Shown: positions 1 through 12,236 of the stretch, piece by piece | How positions within the stretch are numbered: the first letter of the stretch is position 1 | Layout: the number at the start of each line of letters is the position of its first letter | Source: Gluconacetobacter takamatsuzukensis | Lineage (GTDB): Bacteria; Pseudomonadota; Alphaproteobacteria; Acetobacterales; Acetobacteraceae | Length of the DNA: 64,000 nucleotides | Reading direction: 5' to 3' | Assembly: GCF_014174275.1 (NCBI RefSeq) | Contig: NZ_JABEQK010000008.1 | Location: forward strand, 1-64,000 | Translations under genes and position numbers: made by a program | The notes under the pieces: model-generated | What the model was told of the DNA's origin: nothing | Database searches by the model: none | What the model saw: only the letters and a program-made list of their open reading frames with translations

Positions 1-42
1 TTTCGCGATGATCTGCTCAGGCGTAAAACGCTGACGTCCCAT
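1..42 (-). CDS. IS3-family transposase OrfA, first 14 codons
   Basis: Starting at the ATG at 42, the minus strand encodes MGRQRFTPEQIIAK, the characteristic N-terminus of IS3-family OrfA helix-turn-helix proteins. A purine-rich ribosome site (GGAGG) lies about 7 bases upstream. The gene continues beyond the left edge. IS3 elements normally make the full transposase by a frameshift between orfA and orfB, neither of which is complete here. Confidence 0.65.
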   Translation of the reverse strand, partial: MGRQRFTPEQIIAK

Positions 43-95
43 GTAATCCTCCAATCCATATGCCCCATAGGGCTCTCTTCAGAATCGGACCAGTT
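1..95 (-). mobile_element. IS3-family insertion sequence, left part only
   Basis: The minus strand carries the start of an IS3-type transposase gene at 42, running off the left edge, plus its untranslated leader. The integrase frame next to it loses family character at about 100 and ends in unrelated residues, which marks the insertion point. The exact terminal inverted repeat cannot be placed because the other end is outside the window; the boundary near 95 is an estimate. Confidence 0.6.
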
Positions 96-607
96 TTCTC
101 AAGGCAGACCACCGCCAGTGTCTCGCTCAACGCCAATGCTCGGTCCAGCAGACCGACGAGTTCTCGTTCGTGTTCTCGATTGCCTGACGCTCTGGCGACA
201 CCCAGTTCATGCCGCAGTGACTCAATCTCCGAACGCATGATTGCATCGCGTTCATCGACGTTAGACAGGAACGACCTGATGACGGATTGATTGCCTGATG
301 TCAGGAAATCACGGCCAACGCCTATGTTGGCCGACAGGTGCTCGCGGCGGTTCTCAAAGTCACTGGGATGAATATCGACCATCCGGCGCAGATATCCGCG
401 CAGGTCAAATTTTTCAGGCAATTGTCCGGCTCCGGCTGCATGGAAGAGACGTTCAGTCTCGCCATGTAACACGCCGGCAATATTCCTCGCACGACGCCGC
501 GATGTCGTTTTCAGGGCCAACCAGACTTCACGCTGGCCGATGGCCTCGCGGAGCCGAGCGGGGACAGCGCGACGGTAGTGGTAGTGACTGCCGACCAGTG
601 CCAGCAT
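17..607 (-). pseudogene. Tyrosine-type integrase N-terminus, interrupted by an IS
   Basis: The first residues (LVGSHYHYRRAVPARLREAIG) match the N-terminal arm-binding region of phage/island integrases of the 'DUF6538' kind. This is followed by charged helical sequence typical of the SAM-like core-binding region. No catalytic Arg/His/Tyr domain follows: after about residue 165 the frame runs into IS3 sequence and stops. The start at 607 has a good ribosome site (GGAGAAGAGGA), inside a perfect 8-bp inverted repeat at 612-630. The gene begins 91 bases from the 3' end of a tRNA-Ser gene and points away from it, the usual position of an island integrase next to its attachment site. Confidence 0.7.
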
Positions 608-698
608 TCCTCTTCTCCATTTTGGAGAAGGGCTTTGTAGAAAATTCGCTCACGGACCTGTGAACTGACAATTTCAGTAATGTTTTCAATGAGTTAGG

Positions 699-789
699 TG
701 GCGGAGAGAGTGGGATTCGAACCCACGGTACGCTATTAACGCACACACGCTTTCCAAGCGTGCGCCTTAAGCCGCTCGGCCATCTCTCC
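699..789 (-). tRNA. tRNA-Ser (anticodon GGA), CCA encoded
   Basis: The minus strand folds as a class II tRNA. The 7-bp acceptor stem pairs GGAGAGA with TCTCTCC, followed by G and an encoded CCA. The anticodon arm ACGC-TTGGAAA-GCGT gives anticodon GGA, there is a long variable arm, and the T loop is TTCGAAT. Length is 91 bases including CCA, normal for tRNA-Ser. Its 3' end faces the broken integrase, so it is the probable attachment site of an island to the left. Confidence 0.95.
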
Positions 790-918
790 GGCGCACTGGC
801 GGGGCTGCCGGTGTGGCAGGCCCGTCGGTATGGGGCGGGAACATAGCAATAATTCCGGCCGGCGCAAGGGGGTAAAGGTGGGGTGCGCGCGGGGGCTGCG
901 CGCGGGGTGCCTGGGGGG

Positions 919-2724
919 TCAGTGGTCCATCTTGAGGGCGGCCAGGAAGGCGCTCTGGGGGATTTCGACCTTGCCGAACTGGCGCATGCGCTTCTTGCCC
1001 TCTTTCTGCTTCTCCAGAAGCTTGCGCTTGCGCGAGATGTCGCCGCCATAGCATTTGGCCGTGACGTCCTTGGACATGGCGCCGATCGTCTCGCGCGCGA
1101 TCACGCGGCTGCCGATTGCGGCCTGGATCGCGATCTTGAAGAGCTGGCGGGGGATCAGTTCCTTCAGCTTGGCGCAGATCGAGCGGCCGCGGCTTTCGGC
1201 CGCCGAGCGGTGGGCGATGAAGGACAGGGCGTCCACCGGTTCCAGATTGACCAGGATCGAGATCCGGACCAGGTCGCTCTCTTCGTAGCCGTCCATCTGG
1301 TAGTCGAAGCTGGCATAGCCGCGCGAGACCGATTTCAGGCGGTCGTAGAAATCGAACACCACCTCGTTCAGCGGCAGGCGGTAGACCGCCATCGCCCGGT
1401 TGCCGACATAGGTGAGGTCCTTCTGGATGCCGCGCCGCTCGCTGCACAGGGTCAGCACCGCACCCAGATATTCGTCGGGCACCATGATGGTGGCGACGAT
1501 CCAGGGTTCCTCGATCCGCTCGATCACCGAGCCGTCGGGCATGTCGGCGGGGTTGTGCAGTTCCTCCATCTCGCCGTTCGTGCGGTAGAGGCGGTAGACC
1601 ACCGAGGGGGCGGTCGCGATCAGGTCCAGGTTGAATTCGCGGCTCAGCCGCTCCTGGATGATTTCCAGGTGCAGCAGGCCCAGGAAGCCGCAGCGGAAGC
1701 CGAAGCCCAGCGCGGCGGAGGTCTCGGCCTCGTAATGGAACGAGGCATCGTTGAGCCGCAGCTTGGACAGGCTGTCGCGCAGTTTCTCGAAATCGTCGGC
1801 GTCGACGGGATACAGGCCGCACCAGACCACCGGGATCGACGGCTTGAAGCCCTCCAGCGCGGTTTCGGCCGGGCGGCGGTCGTCGGTCAGCGTGTCGCCC
1901 ACATTGCAGTCGGCCACCGTCTTGATCGCCGCGTTGATGTAGCCCATCTCGCCCGGGCCCAGATCCTCGACCGGGACCATGCGCGGGGCGAACACGCCCA
2001 CCTGGTCGACATTGTAGACCGCGCCGTTGGACATCATGCGGATGCGCATGCCGCGCTTCAGCCGGCCTTCCTTGACGCGGACCAGGATGATCACGCCCAG
2101 ATACGGGTCGTACCAGCTATCGACCAGCAGGGCCTGCAACGGCCTGGTGTCGTCGCCGACCGGGGGGGGAAGGCGCGTGACCAGTGCTTCCAGCACGCCT
2201 TCGATGTTCAGGCCCGTCTTGGCCGAGATCTGGACCGCGTCGTCGGCTGGGATGCCGATCACTTCCTCGATCTGCGCGCGGACGCGCTCGGGCTCGGCGG
2301 CGGGGAGGTCCACCTTGTTCAGGACCGGCACGATCTCGTGATGGGCGTCGATGGCCTGGTAGACATTGGCCAGCGTCTGCGCCTCCACGCCCTGCGAGGC
2401 GTCGACGACCAGCAGCGAGCCCTCGCAGGCCGCCAGCGAGCGGCTGACCTCGTAGGCGAAATCGACATGGCCCGGCGTGTCCATGAGGTTCAGGACGTAG
2501 GTCTTGCCGTCCTTGGCCGGGTAGGTCAGGCGTACCGTCTGCGCCTTGATGGTGATGCCGCGCTCGCGCTCCAGCTCCATGTTGTCGAGGACCTGGTTGG
2601 TCATTTCGCGCGCCGTCAGCGCGCCGCAGGCCTGAATCAGCCGGTCGGCCAGCGTCGACTTGCCGTGGTCGATATGCGCGATGATCGAGAAATTGCGGAT
2701 CAGCGAGAGCGGTGTGTCGGTCAT
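919..2724 (-). CDS. lepA: Elongation factor 4 (LepA), ribosomal back-translocase GTPase
   Basis: Translation GTPase that binds stalled or mistranslocated ribosomes and promotes back-translocation. Visible motifs: P-loop HIDHGKS near residues 17-23, DTPGH at 82-86, NKVD at 136-139 and SAK at 167-169. The EF-G-like domains follow, then the LepA-specific C-terminal domain with its basic [20 protein letters not shown] stretch. From the ATG at 2724 the protein has 601 residues, matching the family (599 in E. coli). An in-frame ATG at 2736 would add four residues. It is separated from tRNA-Ser by 129 bases. Confidence 0.97.
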   Translation of the reverse strand: MTDTPLSLIRNFSIIAHIDHGKSTLADRLIQACGALTAREMTNQVLDNMELERERGITIKAQTVRLTYPAKDGKTYVLNLMDTPGHVDFAYEVSRSLAACEGSLLVVDASQGVEAQTLANVYQAIDAHHEIVPVLNKVDLPAAEPERVRAQIEEVIGIPADDAVQISAKTGLNIEGVLEALVTRLPPPVGDDTRPLQALLVDSWYDPYLGVIILVRVKEGRLKRGMRIRMMSNGAVYNVDQVGVFAPRMVPVEDLGPGEMGYINAAIKTVADCNVGDTLTDDRRPAETALEGFKPSIPVVWCGLYPVDADDFEKLRDSLSKLRLNDASFHYEAETSAALGFGFRCGFLGLLHLEIIQERLSREFNLDLIATAPSVVYRLYRTNGEMEELHNPADMPDGSVIERIEEPWIVATIMVPDEYLGAVLTLCSERRGIQKDLTYVGNRAMAVYRLPLNEVVFDFYDRLKSVSRGYASFDYQMDGYEESDLVRISILVNLEPVDALSFIAHRSAAESRGRSICAKLKELIPRQLFKIAIQAAIGSRVIARETIGAMSKDVTAKCYGGDISRKRKLLEKQKEGKKRMRQFGKVEIPQSAFLAALKMDH

Positions 2725-2943
2725 GGGCGCAGACATAGGCCAAAACCCCGCGAAAGTCAGCGGGGCTCGCGCAAATTCTCCCATGGGTCCGGTGCCCGGC
2801 CCGGCGTTCAGGGTCCTGTCAGCTTGGTGTGCTAGAGCGCGCTTTCGGCAGGGGTGGCATCGGGCCATCCGGAGCGTAGGGATGGATGGATGCCAGGGGC
2901 CTTGTCGCGTCGGCACGGTGCCGAAAAGCCGGCCCTTTGTACC

Positions 2944-4161
2944 ATGCTGGCCATGATCCTCGGCCTGGGCCTGCCCGGCGGCATGGCGCGGGCGGCCGAC
3001 CTGTCGTTTCACGAGGCGGTCAGCGCCGCCTGGGCGGTCGATCCGACCCGGGCGGAGCTGACGACCAACCGCCAGTCGGCCGATGCGCGGGCGGATGCCG
3101 CGAAATCGTGGTTTCCCGGCGGGCCCGTGGTGTCGGCGCAATATTTCGACGACCATCTGATCGGCTCGAATCTCGGCTACACCACGTATGAGGGTACCGT
3201 ATCGGTGCCGCTGTGGCTGCCGGGGCAGGGGACCGCGACGCGGCGGGTGGCGCAGGCGGAATCGGCCACCATCCAGGAAAAGCTGAATGTCGCGCACATG
3301 GCCGTGGCCGTGCGGGTGCTGGAGGCGGCGTCGGCGCAGGTGATCGCCCAGCGCCGGCTGGCCGTGGCGCTGTCGCTGGTGCAGGCGATGCAGCGGCTGG
3401 GCAGTGCGATCGACCGGGCGCAGCGCGTGGGGGAATCGACCGCTGCCGACCGGCAGGCGGCGATGGCCGAACTGGCCGCCGCGCGGACCGAGGCCGGGCT
3501 GGCGCGCGAGCAGGTGGAGACCACCGGCGCGGCGCTGGCGGTGCTGCTGGGCCGGCCGGGGCTGCCCGACATCCTGTCTTACGATGCGCGTTTCCTGGCG
3601 CGGACGCGCCTGGATACGCCGCAGGTGGTGGAGGATAACGACCCGCGCGTGCGGGCCGCCCATCGCGATGTGGCCGCCGCGCAGGAATCGGTGCGGCTGG
3701 CCAAGGCGTCGTTCATGCCCAATCCGGAAATCGGGGTCGGCGCGATCCATGAGGGCCAGTATGGCAGCCCGTGGGACAGCCGCGTGGGGGTGCAGGTTTC
3801 GGTGCCCCTGCCCAGCGAGGCGCGCAACGTGCCGATGATGTCCGAGGCCCGCAACCGGCTGGCGGCGGCCGGCAGCCAGGAAGTGCAGGCGCGGCGCATG
3901 GTGCGGGTGGAACTGGCGCAGGTGCGTGCCCGGCTGGATGCGGCGCGGACGACGCTGGAGAGCGCGCGGACCTCGGCCGCCGCGCTGAACCGGCGCGCCG
4001 ATGAGATGGAACGGTCCTGGCAGGTGGGGGAGACGGCTCTGATCGAGGCATTGCGGGCGCGGCTGGGCGCCTATAACGCCATCCTGGCGCTGAATTCGGC
4101 CGAAATCGGCTGGCATGCCGCCATCCTGCGCGCCGCCATCGCCACCGGGATCACGCCATGA
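2944..4161 (+). CDS. czcC: CzcC-like outer-membrane efflux channel (TolC/OEP family)
   Basis: Outer-membrane channel subunit of a tripartite heavy-metal efflux pump. A signal peptide ([19 protein letters not shown]) precedes two OEP-type repeats rich in Ala/Arg/Glu coiled-coil helices. The frame is open further upstream, but the ATG at 2944 gives a clean export signal and 405 residues, close to CzcC. The stop overlaps the start of the next gene by four bases (ATGA), so the three pump genes are translationally coupled. The metal is not read from this subunit. Confidence 0.85.
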   Translation: MLAMILGLGLPGGMARAADLSFHEAVSAAWAVDPTRAELTTNRQSADARADAAKSWFPGGPVVSAQYFDDHLIGSNLGYTTYEGTVSVPLWLPGQGTATRRVAQAESATIQEKLNVAHMAVAVRVLEAASAQVIAQRRLAVALSLVQAMQRLGSAIDRAQRVGESTAADRQAAMAELAAARTEAGLAREQVETTGAALAVLLGRPGLPDILSYDARFLARTRLDTPQVVEDNDPRVRAAHRDVAAAQESVRLAKASFMPNPEIGVGAIHEGQYGSPWDSRVGVQVSVPLPSEARNVPMMSEARNRLAAAGSQEVQARRMVRVELAQVRARLDAARTTLESARTSAAALNRRADEMERSWQVGETALIEALRARLGAYNAILALNSAEIGWHAAILRAAIATGITP

Positions 4162-5324
4162 GGCGCGTGTGGGCCGGGCCGGTGCTGGCTGCCGCCCTGA
4201 TCGGCCCCGGCCTGTCGTCGCCCGTGCGGGCCGAGGCGGAGGGGGCGCCGGCGCCGGTGACGATCGGGGCGGAAGCGCGGCGGGCGGAGGGTGTGACCGA
4301 CTGCGTGGCCCGGCTGGGTGCCCTGTCGCGGACATTGCCGGTGCTGGCCAGCGTGACGGCCGACGAGACGCGGATCGTGCGCGTGCGGCCCGTCGGCGCG
4401 GGCAAGGTGCTGCGGGTGCATGTGATGGCCGGGCAGCATGTGGCGCGCGACAGCGTGCTGGTCGATTACCTGGACCACTCGCTGCATGTCGCGCGGCTGC
4501 AATCGGTGCAGATGCATGCCGCGCTGGCGGGCGCGCTGGCGGCGGAGGCGGAGGCCGAGGCGGCGTGGCGGCGGGCGCGGGACCTGTCGGGCAGCACCGT
4601 CTCGCAGGGGGAAGTGCGGCGCCGGCTGGCCGTGTTGCAGGAGGCGCGCAGCACCGTGGCCGCCCGGCAGGCGGATGTGGGCACCATGACCCATCGCTTC
4701 GAGGAAGAGTTCAATTCGGTCAGCGAGCGCACGACCACCGGCGGGGACGAGACCTCGTCGCTGCTCGCCCCCATCGACGGCATGGTGCAGGATCTGGGCG
4801 TGTCGACTGGCGGCGATATCGAGGCCGGGCAGGTGGCCGCGACGCTGATCGACCTGTCGTCGGTCTGGATCGTGTCGGACATCGCGCCGCAGGATGCCGC
4901 GCGGCTGGTGGTGGGCGGGCGGCAGACCGCGCTGCTGGACGGGCGGCGGATCGAGAGCCGCATCGACAGCATCAGCGGCGCGGCCTCGGCCGCCACCGGG
5001 CTGGTGCGCGTGATCAGCGCCGTGCCCAATCCGGACGGGGCGCTGCGGCCGGGCATGATGCTGGACGTGGCGCTGGAGACCGCCGACAGGAAGAGCGGGA
5101 TCGTGGTGCCGTCGGAGGCGGTGCAGCAGATCGCGGGGCGCGACATGGTGTTCGTGCGCCAGGGGGCCGACGGGTATCGGCCCGTGCCGGTGACGGTCGG
5201 GATCGACAGCGGGGAGAGCGCGGTCATTCTCGCGGGCCTGTCGGCCGGGGAGATCGTGGCCGCGCATGGCAGTTTCGCCCTGAAATCGATCCTGCTGCTG
5301 GCCGGGATGGGCGGGGACGACTGA
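4158..5324 (+). CDS. czcB: CzcB-like periplasmic adaptor (HlyD/RND membrane fusion protein)
   Basis: Periplasmic adaptor linking the inner-membrane pump to the outer-membrane channel. The 388-residue protein begins with a signal peptide (about residues 1-25, ending SSPVRA). A biotinyl-lipoyl-like segment ([23 protein letters not shown]), a long alpha-hairpin rich in Ala/Glu/Arg, and the beta-barrel region with [19 protein letters not shown] follow. It overlaps czcC by four bases and is one base from czcA. There is no His-rich N-terminal metal-binding extension of the kind found in some CzcB proteins. Confidence 0.86.
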   Translation: MRRVWAGPVLAAALIGPGLSSPVRAEAEGAPAPVTIGAEARRAEGVTDCVARLGALSRTLPVLASVTADETRIVRVRPVGAGKVLRVHVMAGQHVARDSVLVDYLDHSLHVARLQSVQMHAALAGALAAEAEAEAAWRRARDLSGSTVSQGEVRRRLAVLQEARSTVAARQADVGTMTHRFEEEFNSVSERTTTGGDETSSLLAPIDGMVQDLGVSTGGDIEAGQVAATLIDLSSVWIVSDIAPQDAARLVVGGRQTALLDGRRIESRIDSISGAASAATGLVRVISAVPNPDGALRPGMMLDVALETADRKSGIVVPSEAVQQIAGRDMVFVRQGADGYRPVPVTVGIDSGESAVILAGLSAGEIVAAHGSFALKSILLLAGMGGDD

Positions 5325-5325
5325 C

Positions 5326-8394
<3,069 letters not shown>

Positions 8395-8400
8395 GCTTTC

Positions 8401-8443
8401 GGGGCCCTGCCCCGGGCCCCGCCAAAGGGCGCTCGCCCTTTGG
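8401..8443. repeat. GC-rich double hairpin, REP-like, between czcA and its regulator
   Basis: Two adjacent palindromes lie just after czcA. The first pairs GGGGCCC with GGGCCCC around TGCCCC (8401-8420). The second is a perfect 10-bp stem, CCAAAGGGCG/CGCCCTTTGG, with a 2-base loop (8422-8443). There is no T-run, so it is not a canonical intrinsic terminator; it resembles the GC-rich REP-type units common after alphaproteobacterial genes. It may limit read-through from the pump operon into the regulator genes. Confidence 0.7.
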
Positions 8444-8492
8444 AAACCCGGTCGTTGGGTGGGGGGGAGCCTGATAGTGCATAGGGGATGCC

Positions 8493-9161
8493 GTGCGGAT
8501 CCTGGTTGTCGAGGATGAGAGGCCGTTGGGGTCGGCGGTGCAGGAGCGGCTGCGGCGGGCCGGGCATGCCGTCGACTGGCTGACCACGCTGGCCGATGCG
8601 CGCGCGGCGCTGGCGGCCATTGCCTATGATTTTCTGCTGCTGGACCTGGGATTGCCCGATGGCAGCGGGCGCGACCTGCTGCGGGAGATCCGGCGGGGCG
8701 GGTCGGCGATGGCGGTGATGATCGCCACCGCGCAGGACCAGATCAGCGACCGGATTGCCGGCCTGTCGGACGGTGCGGACGATTACATCGTCAAACCCTA
8801 TGATTTCGACGAATTGCTGGCGCGTCTGGACGCCGTTTCGCGCCGGTATGGGGCGCTGGCCAGCAACCGGCTGACGCTGGGCGAGGTGGAGATCGATCTC
8901 GGCCGGCACAGCCTGTCCCGCCGGGGGCAGGATGTGGACCTGACGGCGCGCGAATGGGCGGTGATTGCCCTGCTGGCCCGCCGGGCCGGGGCGATCTGCT
9001 CCCGCGAGCAGATCGAGGATGCGCTTTACGGGCTGGGCGAGGAAATCGAGAGCAATGCGATCGAGGTCTTTATCAGCCGCGTGCGCAAGAAGGTGGGGGC
9101 GGGGCTGGTACAGACCGTGCGCGGGCGCGGCTACCGGCTGGCGCGCGGGGAGGGTGCATGA
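8493..9161 (+). CDS. OmpR/PhoB-family response regulator (probable metal regulator)
   Basis: Receiver domain (residues 1-115) with acidic pair Glu8/Asp9, phosphoacceptor Asp51 (LLLDLGLPDG) and Lys101 (IVKPYD), followed by a winged-helix domain ending QTVRGRGYRL. The 222-residue length is normal. The start is a GTG; the nearby ATG at 8488 is out of frame. Its stop overlaps the sensor kinase start by four bases. Placement just after czcCBA suggests it controls the pump, as CzcR/CopR-type regulators do, but no promoter box was identified. Confidence 0.9.
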   Translation: MRILVVEDERPLGSAVQERLRRAGHAVDWLTTLADARAALAAIAYDFLLLDLGLPDGSGRDLLREIRRGGSAMAVMIATAQDQISDRIAGLSDGADDYIVKPYDFDELLARLDAVSRRYGALASNRLTLGEVEIDLGRHSLSRRGQDVDLTAREWAVIALLARRAGAICSREQIEDALYGLGEEIESNAIEVFISRVRKKVGAGLVQTVRGRGYRLARGEGA

Positions 9162-10552
9162 GGCGCGGCGGCGGACGATGGAGCCTGGCCACCCGCATCA
9201 TGGCCGGGGTGCTGGTGGTGGTGCTGGGCTGCCTGGCGCTGCTGAGCGTGCTGGTGGCGGGGTTTACGCGCTACGAGGTGACGGAGCGGCTGGACAATTC
9301 GTTGCAGGAAGTGGCCGAGCGGCTGGAATTCGTCATCGCCGCCCATGCCGTGCACCCTGCCGGGGGGACGGTCGCGCTGCTGCCGGAGGTGGGGCCGCGC
9401 ACGCTGGCCTATCAGATCGCGACGCCGGACGGGCAGTTGCTCCTGCGCTCGCAGAACGCGCCGGCCGAAACTTTCGTGCCTGTGCTGCGCGGGGGATTTT
9501 ACGATCGGCCGCGCTTTCGGGTCTATGTCGTCAAGGCTTCGGATGGCGGGCACTACATCCTTGTGGGCGAGCCGACCTTTCATCGGCGCGAGGCGGTGCG
9601 GCGGGCGACGCTGATCTCGATCCTGCCGATGATCGTGTTCCTGCCCGCCGTGTGGCTGCTGGTGCGCTGGGTGGTGCGGCGGGCCCTGCGGCCGCTGACC
9701 GCGTTGCAGGCGGAAATCCGCGTGCGGGGCGGCGGCAACCTGGCGCCCGTTCCGGCGCTGGACCTGCCCGAGGAACTGTCGGCGATCCACATGGCGGTGA
9801 ACCTGCTGCTGGACCGGCTGAAGAAGGCGCTTTCGACCGAGCGGGCCTTTGCGGCCAATGCGGCGCATGAATTGCGCAACCCGATCGGCGCGCTGCTGGC
9901 GCAGGCCCAGATGCTGCGCGAACAGTTGCACGAGCCGGAGGCGCCGGGTCGTGTCGCCGCCATGATCGGGCAGATCCGCCGGCTGGGGCGGATGACGGAA
10001 AAGCTGCTGCAATTGTCGCGCGCGTCGTCGGGGGCCGCGATGGGGGACGACCGGTTCGACCTGATCGCGGTGTTGCAGATCCTTGCGGAGGAATTTGCCG
10101 ACATGCCGCCGGCCTTTCCCGTCGTCACCGTGGATTGCGACGGGATGGAGGCGCTGTTCGCGCGCGGGGATATCGATGCTGCGGGCATCCTGTTCCGCAA
10201 CCTGATCGAGAACGCGGCCCATCACGGCGTGCCCGATGCCGTGATCGCGGTGACGCTGTCGCAGGGTGGGGTGGTGGATATCGTGAATGATTGCGCGCCG
10301 GTGGCAGAAGCGATCCTGCCCGGCCTGACCGAGCCCTTCGTGCGCGGGGGGAGTGCGGCCGACGGCAGCGGGCTGGGGCTGGCCATTGCCGCCAGCATTG
10401 CCGGGCAGATGGGGGCGCGGCTGGAGATTGCCTCGCCCGTGCCGGGGTGGGCGCGGGGGTTTCGCGCCCGCGTGGTGCTGGCGGCGTGCGAGGCGGTGCC
10501 GGCGCCCGTGCCCGCGCTGGCCGGGGTGGGGGCTACAGGAAGGCCATCATGA
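9158..10552 (+). CDS. Sensor histidine kinase (probable metal-sensing partner)
   Basis: Inner-membrane sensor kinase of 464 residues. Two membrane segments (about 15-37 and 149-170) enclose a roughly 110-residue periplasmic sensor region, followed by a HAMP-like linker. The H-box is AANAAHELRNPIG with phosphoacceptor His237, the N-box FRNLIENAAHHG and the G-box GSGLGLAIAASIAGQ. It overlaps the response regulator by ATGA. Together with the regulator and the upstream czcCBA genes it forms a typical heavy-metal-responsive cluster. The sensor domain shows no obvious metal-binding His/Cys cluster. Confidence 0.9.
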   Translation: MRRGGGRWSLATRIMAGVLVVVLGCLALLSVLVAGFTRYEVTERLDNSLQEVAERLEFVIAAHAVHPAGGTVALLPEVGPRTLAYQIATPDGQLLLRSQNAPAETFVPVLRGGFYDRPRFRVYVVKASDGGHYILVGEPTFHRREAVRRATLISILPMIVFLPAVWLLVRWVVRRALRPLTALQAEIRVRGGGNLAPVPALDLPEELSAIHMAVNLLLDRLKKALSTERAFAANAAHELRNPIGALLAQAQMLREQLHEPEAPGRVAAMIGQIRRLGRMTEKLLQLSRASSGAAMGDDRFDLIAVLQILAEEFADMPPAFPVVTVDCDGMEALFARGDIDAAGILFRNLIENAAHHGVPDAVIAVTLSQGGVVDIVNDCAPVAEAILPGLTEPFVRGGSAADGSGLGLAIAASIAGQMGARLEIASPVPGWARGFRARVVLAACEAVPAPVPALAGVGATGRPS

Positions 10553-11186
10553 TGCGGTGCACATGGTCGGCGGGGTCGGTTTCGAACGCGCCGCCGCCCG
10601 CGCTGGCGCCGATCATCGCCAGCAGGGGGCCGGTGCCGATGCCGGCCCGCGGGTCGACCACCACCGCGCACAGGGCGCCCTCCGGCCGCAGGACCAGCAC
10701 CCGGTCGCGCCGGCGGGCCGGGGTGCCGGGCGAGACCATCAGGATGGTCCCGGCGCGGAATACCGGCTCGAACAGGTCGGTATCCAGCGTGACCGCGTAG
10801 AGATCGGCCTCGGTGGTGCCGGGCATTTCCCACTGGTCCCACAGGCGGCCGCTGGGCAGGCCCGCGCCGTCGAACATGCCCGGCTGGTCGAGATGCGAGA
10901 AGGCGGACAGGCGCAGGCGCGGCCGGCCGGCATGGGGCGTGGGGGCCAGCGGGTTCTGGCCGCCCGCCAGCCGGGCGAAGGCCTCCAGGCTCATGCCCGT
11001 GATGTCCAGCACTCGCGACAGGCTTTCGGTACCGGGCCAGCGGGGGCGGCCGGCCGCCGTGGCGCGCTTGGAGGGGTTGAAGCTGGTCGGGTCCAGCCCC
11101 GCCGCGCGGGCCAGGCCGGAGGGGGTGAGGCCGCGTTCGGCGGCCAGCACGTCCAGCGCGCGCCACAGATCGTCATGCCGCATCAT
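10533..11186 (-). CDS. XRE-type regulator with inactive S24 (LexA/CI-like) domain
   Basis: The 217-residue protein has an N-terminal helix-turn-helix region (LTPSGLARAAGLDPTSFNPS, about 19-38) and a C-terminal LexA/CI-like fold. Where active family members have GDSMEP, this one reads TDLFEP, so the nucleophilic Ser is replaced. The Lys of the dyad is also not evident (RPEGALCAVVV). It is therefore probably a non-cleavable phage-type repressor kept as a chromosomal regulator. Its end overlaps the end of the opposite-strand kinase gene by 20 bases, and its start overlaps the stop of a small upstream gene. Targets are unknown. Confidence 0.75.
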   Translation of the reverse strand: MMRHDDLWRALDVLAAERGLTPSGLARAAGLDPTSFNPSKRATAAGRPRWPGTESLSRVLDITGMSLEAFARLAGGQNPLAPTPHAGRPRLRLSAFSHLDQPGMFDGAGLPSGRLWDQWEMPGTTEADLYAVTLDTDLFEPVFRAGTILMVSPGTPARRRDRVLVLRPEGALCAVVVDPRAGIGTGPLLAMIGASAGGGAFETDPADHVHRIMMAFL

Positions 11187-11398
11187 GAGGGGGAGAGGAT
11201 TTCCGATTCATGCCGGGCCGCGCCCTGCGGCGTGGGGTGGTAGCGGCCGCCGGTATCCCGGGCGGCAAGGCCCATCCGTTCCAGCCGTTCCAGGCATGGC
11301 TGGTCCTTCATCCCCGCCGGGCGCCCGGCCGTGCCGCTGAGCATCAGCCGGTGCAGGGCCGACCGGCAGCATGTTTCCAGATAGGGTTCGGTCCACAT
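11183..11398 (-). CDS. Small conserved-looking protein coupled to the S24-like regulator
   Basis: A 71-residue frame from the ATG at 11398 (MWTEPYLETCCRSALHRLML...). The C-terminal half (ERLERMGLAARDTGGRYHPTPQGAARH) reads like a short winged-helix or MarR-type beta hairpin. Its stop overlaps the start of the S24-like regulator, suggesting coupled translation. No name can be given. It is supported by the overlap, codon use like its neighbours, and the absence of a better frame. Confidence 0.55.
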   Translation of the reverse strand: MWTEPYLETCCRSALHRLMLSGTAGRPAGMKDQPCLERLERMGLAARDTGGRYHPTPQGAARHESEILSPS

Positions 11399-11542
11399 GC
11401 GGCGGAGGATCGGCGTTTCGCGCGCGGCTTGCAACCGTGATGGTGCGGGCCTGTGCCGGTCCGCGTATCGGGGGTGTTCCGTTTGTGGTTGCCCCCGTGA
11501 TGTGTCGCGATAGACTTTCCCGCGGAATGCAGGAGGGCCCAC

Positions 11543-11929
11543 ATGCTGCTGATCGACGACCCCGCCATCGTGGCCGAGGTGACGGCGATGTCCGACCGGT
11601 ATGAGGCGGCCTTGATGGCCAATGAGCTGGACGTGCTGGACGCGCTGTTTCGCGATGCGCCGGAGACCGTCCGCTACGGGGTGGGCGAGGTGCTGTACGG
11701 GTTTGCCGAGATCGCGGCCTTTCGCAAGGGCCGCGTTGGCGGGTCGCCGCAGCGGCGGGTGTTGCGGCGGGTGGTGACGACGTTCGGGACCGATCTGGCG
11801 ACCGTCAATCTGGAATTCCTGCGCGAAGGAGCCACGCGGATCGGGCGGCAGAGCCAGACGTGGATCCGCACCGACGAGGGCTGGAAGATTACCTGCGCCC
11901 ATGTCTCATTAATGGCAGACATGTCCTGA
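11543..11929 (+). CDS. HpxZ/AtzH-like SnoaL-fold protein (DUF3225)
   Basis: A 128-residue protein with the DUF3225 pattern: ...YEAALMANELDVLDALF..., the YGVGE..GF..IAAFR segment, and the C-terminal WIRTDEGWKITCAHVSLM strand. Relatives are called oxalurate catabolism protein HpxZ or AtzH and have a small NTF2/SnoaL fold, with a helper role in amidase or allophanate pathways. No hpx or amidase genes lie beside it here, so its pathway is not shown by context. A ribosome site (AGGAGG) precedes the ATG. The gene ends just before two families of palindromic repeats. Confidence 0.72.
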   Translation: MLLIDDPAIVAEVTAMSDRYEAALMANELDVLDALFRDAPETVRYGVGEVLYGFAEIAAFRKGRVGGSPQRRVLRRVVTTFGTDLATVNLEFLREGATRIGRQSQTWIRTDEGWKITCAHVSLMADMS

Positions 11930-11932
11930 AAA

Positions 11933-12090
11933 CCTGTTTGTCAATGCGGTCTGGCGGCGATCCGACGCGCGTTTCCTGTGCTTCGATGCTCACGGCCATC
12001 AAGGCCGCTCCGCTTCGGTGCTCGGAAACACACGACGGGCGCGGCCCGGTGGGCCGCTCTCGCTCGCCAGACCGTATTGACAGACAGGTT
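11933..12090. repeat. Family 2 palindromic element, chromosomal copy with distinct arms
   Basis: A 158-bp element with complementary ends: the left arm CCTGTTTGTCAATGCGGTCT and the right arm, read on the other strand, CCTGTCTGTCAATACGGTCT. The interior shares GGCGATCCG, CGCGCGTTTCC and CGCTTCGGTGCTCGGAAAC with the copies at 22719-23042, but the arms are different in sequence. It lies between hpxZ-like (+) and siroheme synthase (-), directly before a family 1 element. Confidence 0.8.
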
Positions 12091-12116
12091 TCGGGTTTCG
12101 GCGGGTGAGCGTTTCT

Positions 12117-12236
12117 GTTCTTTTTTGGAAAAAAGAACCAAAAAACTTTTGATTCGTTCAGGAGTTTTTTTCTGGGGCGCGTGATGGCCCCGAACGGATC
12201 AAAGTCTTTTTGCTTCTTTTTCTTCAGAAAAAGAAG
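12117..12236. repeat. Family 1 paired-hairpin element, copy 1 (120 bp)
   Basis: Left end: a perfect 10-bp hairpin GTTCTTTTTT/AAAAAAGAAC with a GG loop (12117-12138). Right end: a perfect 11-bp hairpin CTTCTTTTTCT/AGAAAAAGAAG with a TC loop (12213-12236). Between them, two arms (AAAAAACTTTTGATTCGTTC and, on the other strand, AAAAAGACTTTGATCCGTTC) are inverted repeats of each other. The element lies at the convergent ends of the hpxZ-like gene and cysG, and its right hairpin is inside the cysG reading frame. Confidence 0.85.

Noticed and set aside
790-918. Small gene between tRNA-Ser and lepA
   Set aside because: Frames here are GC-rich spacer without ribosome site; only weak self-complementarity (GCGCGC repeats) is seen.
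883-2835. 650-codon plus-strand frame opposite lepA
   Set aside because: Antisense of LepA with Asp/Gln/Ala/Val-biased translation and no motif.
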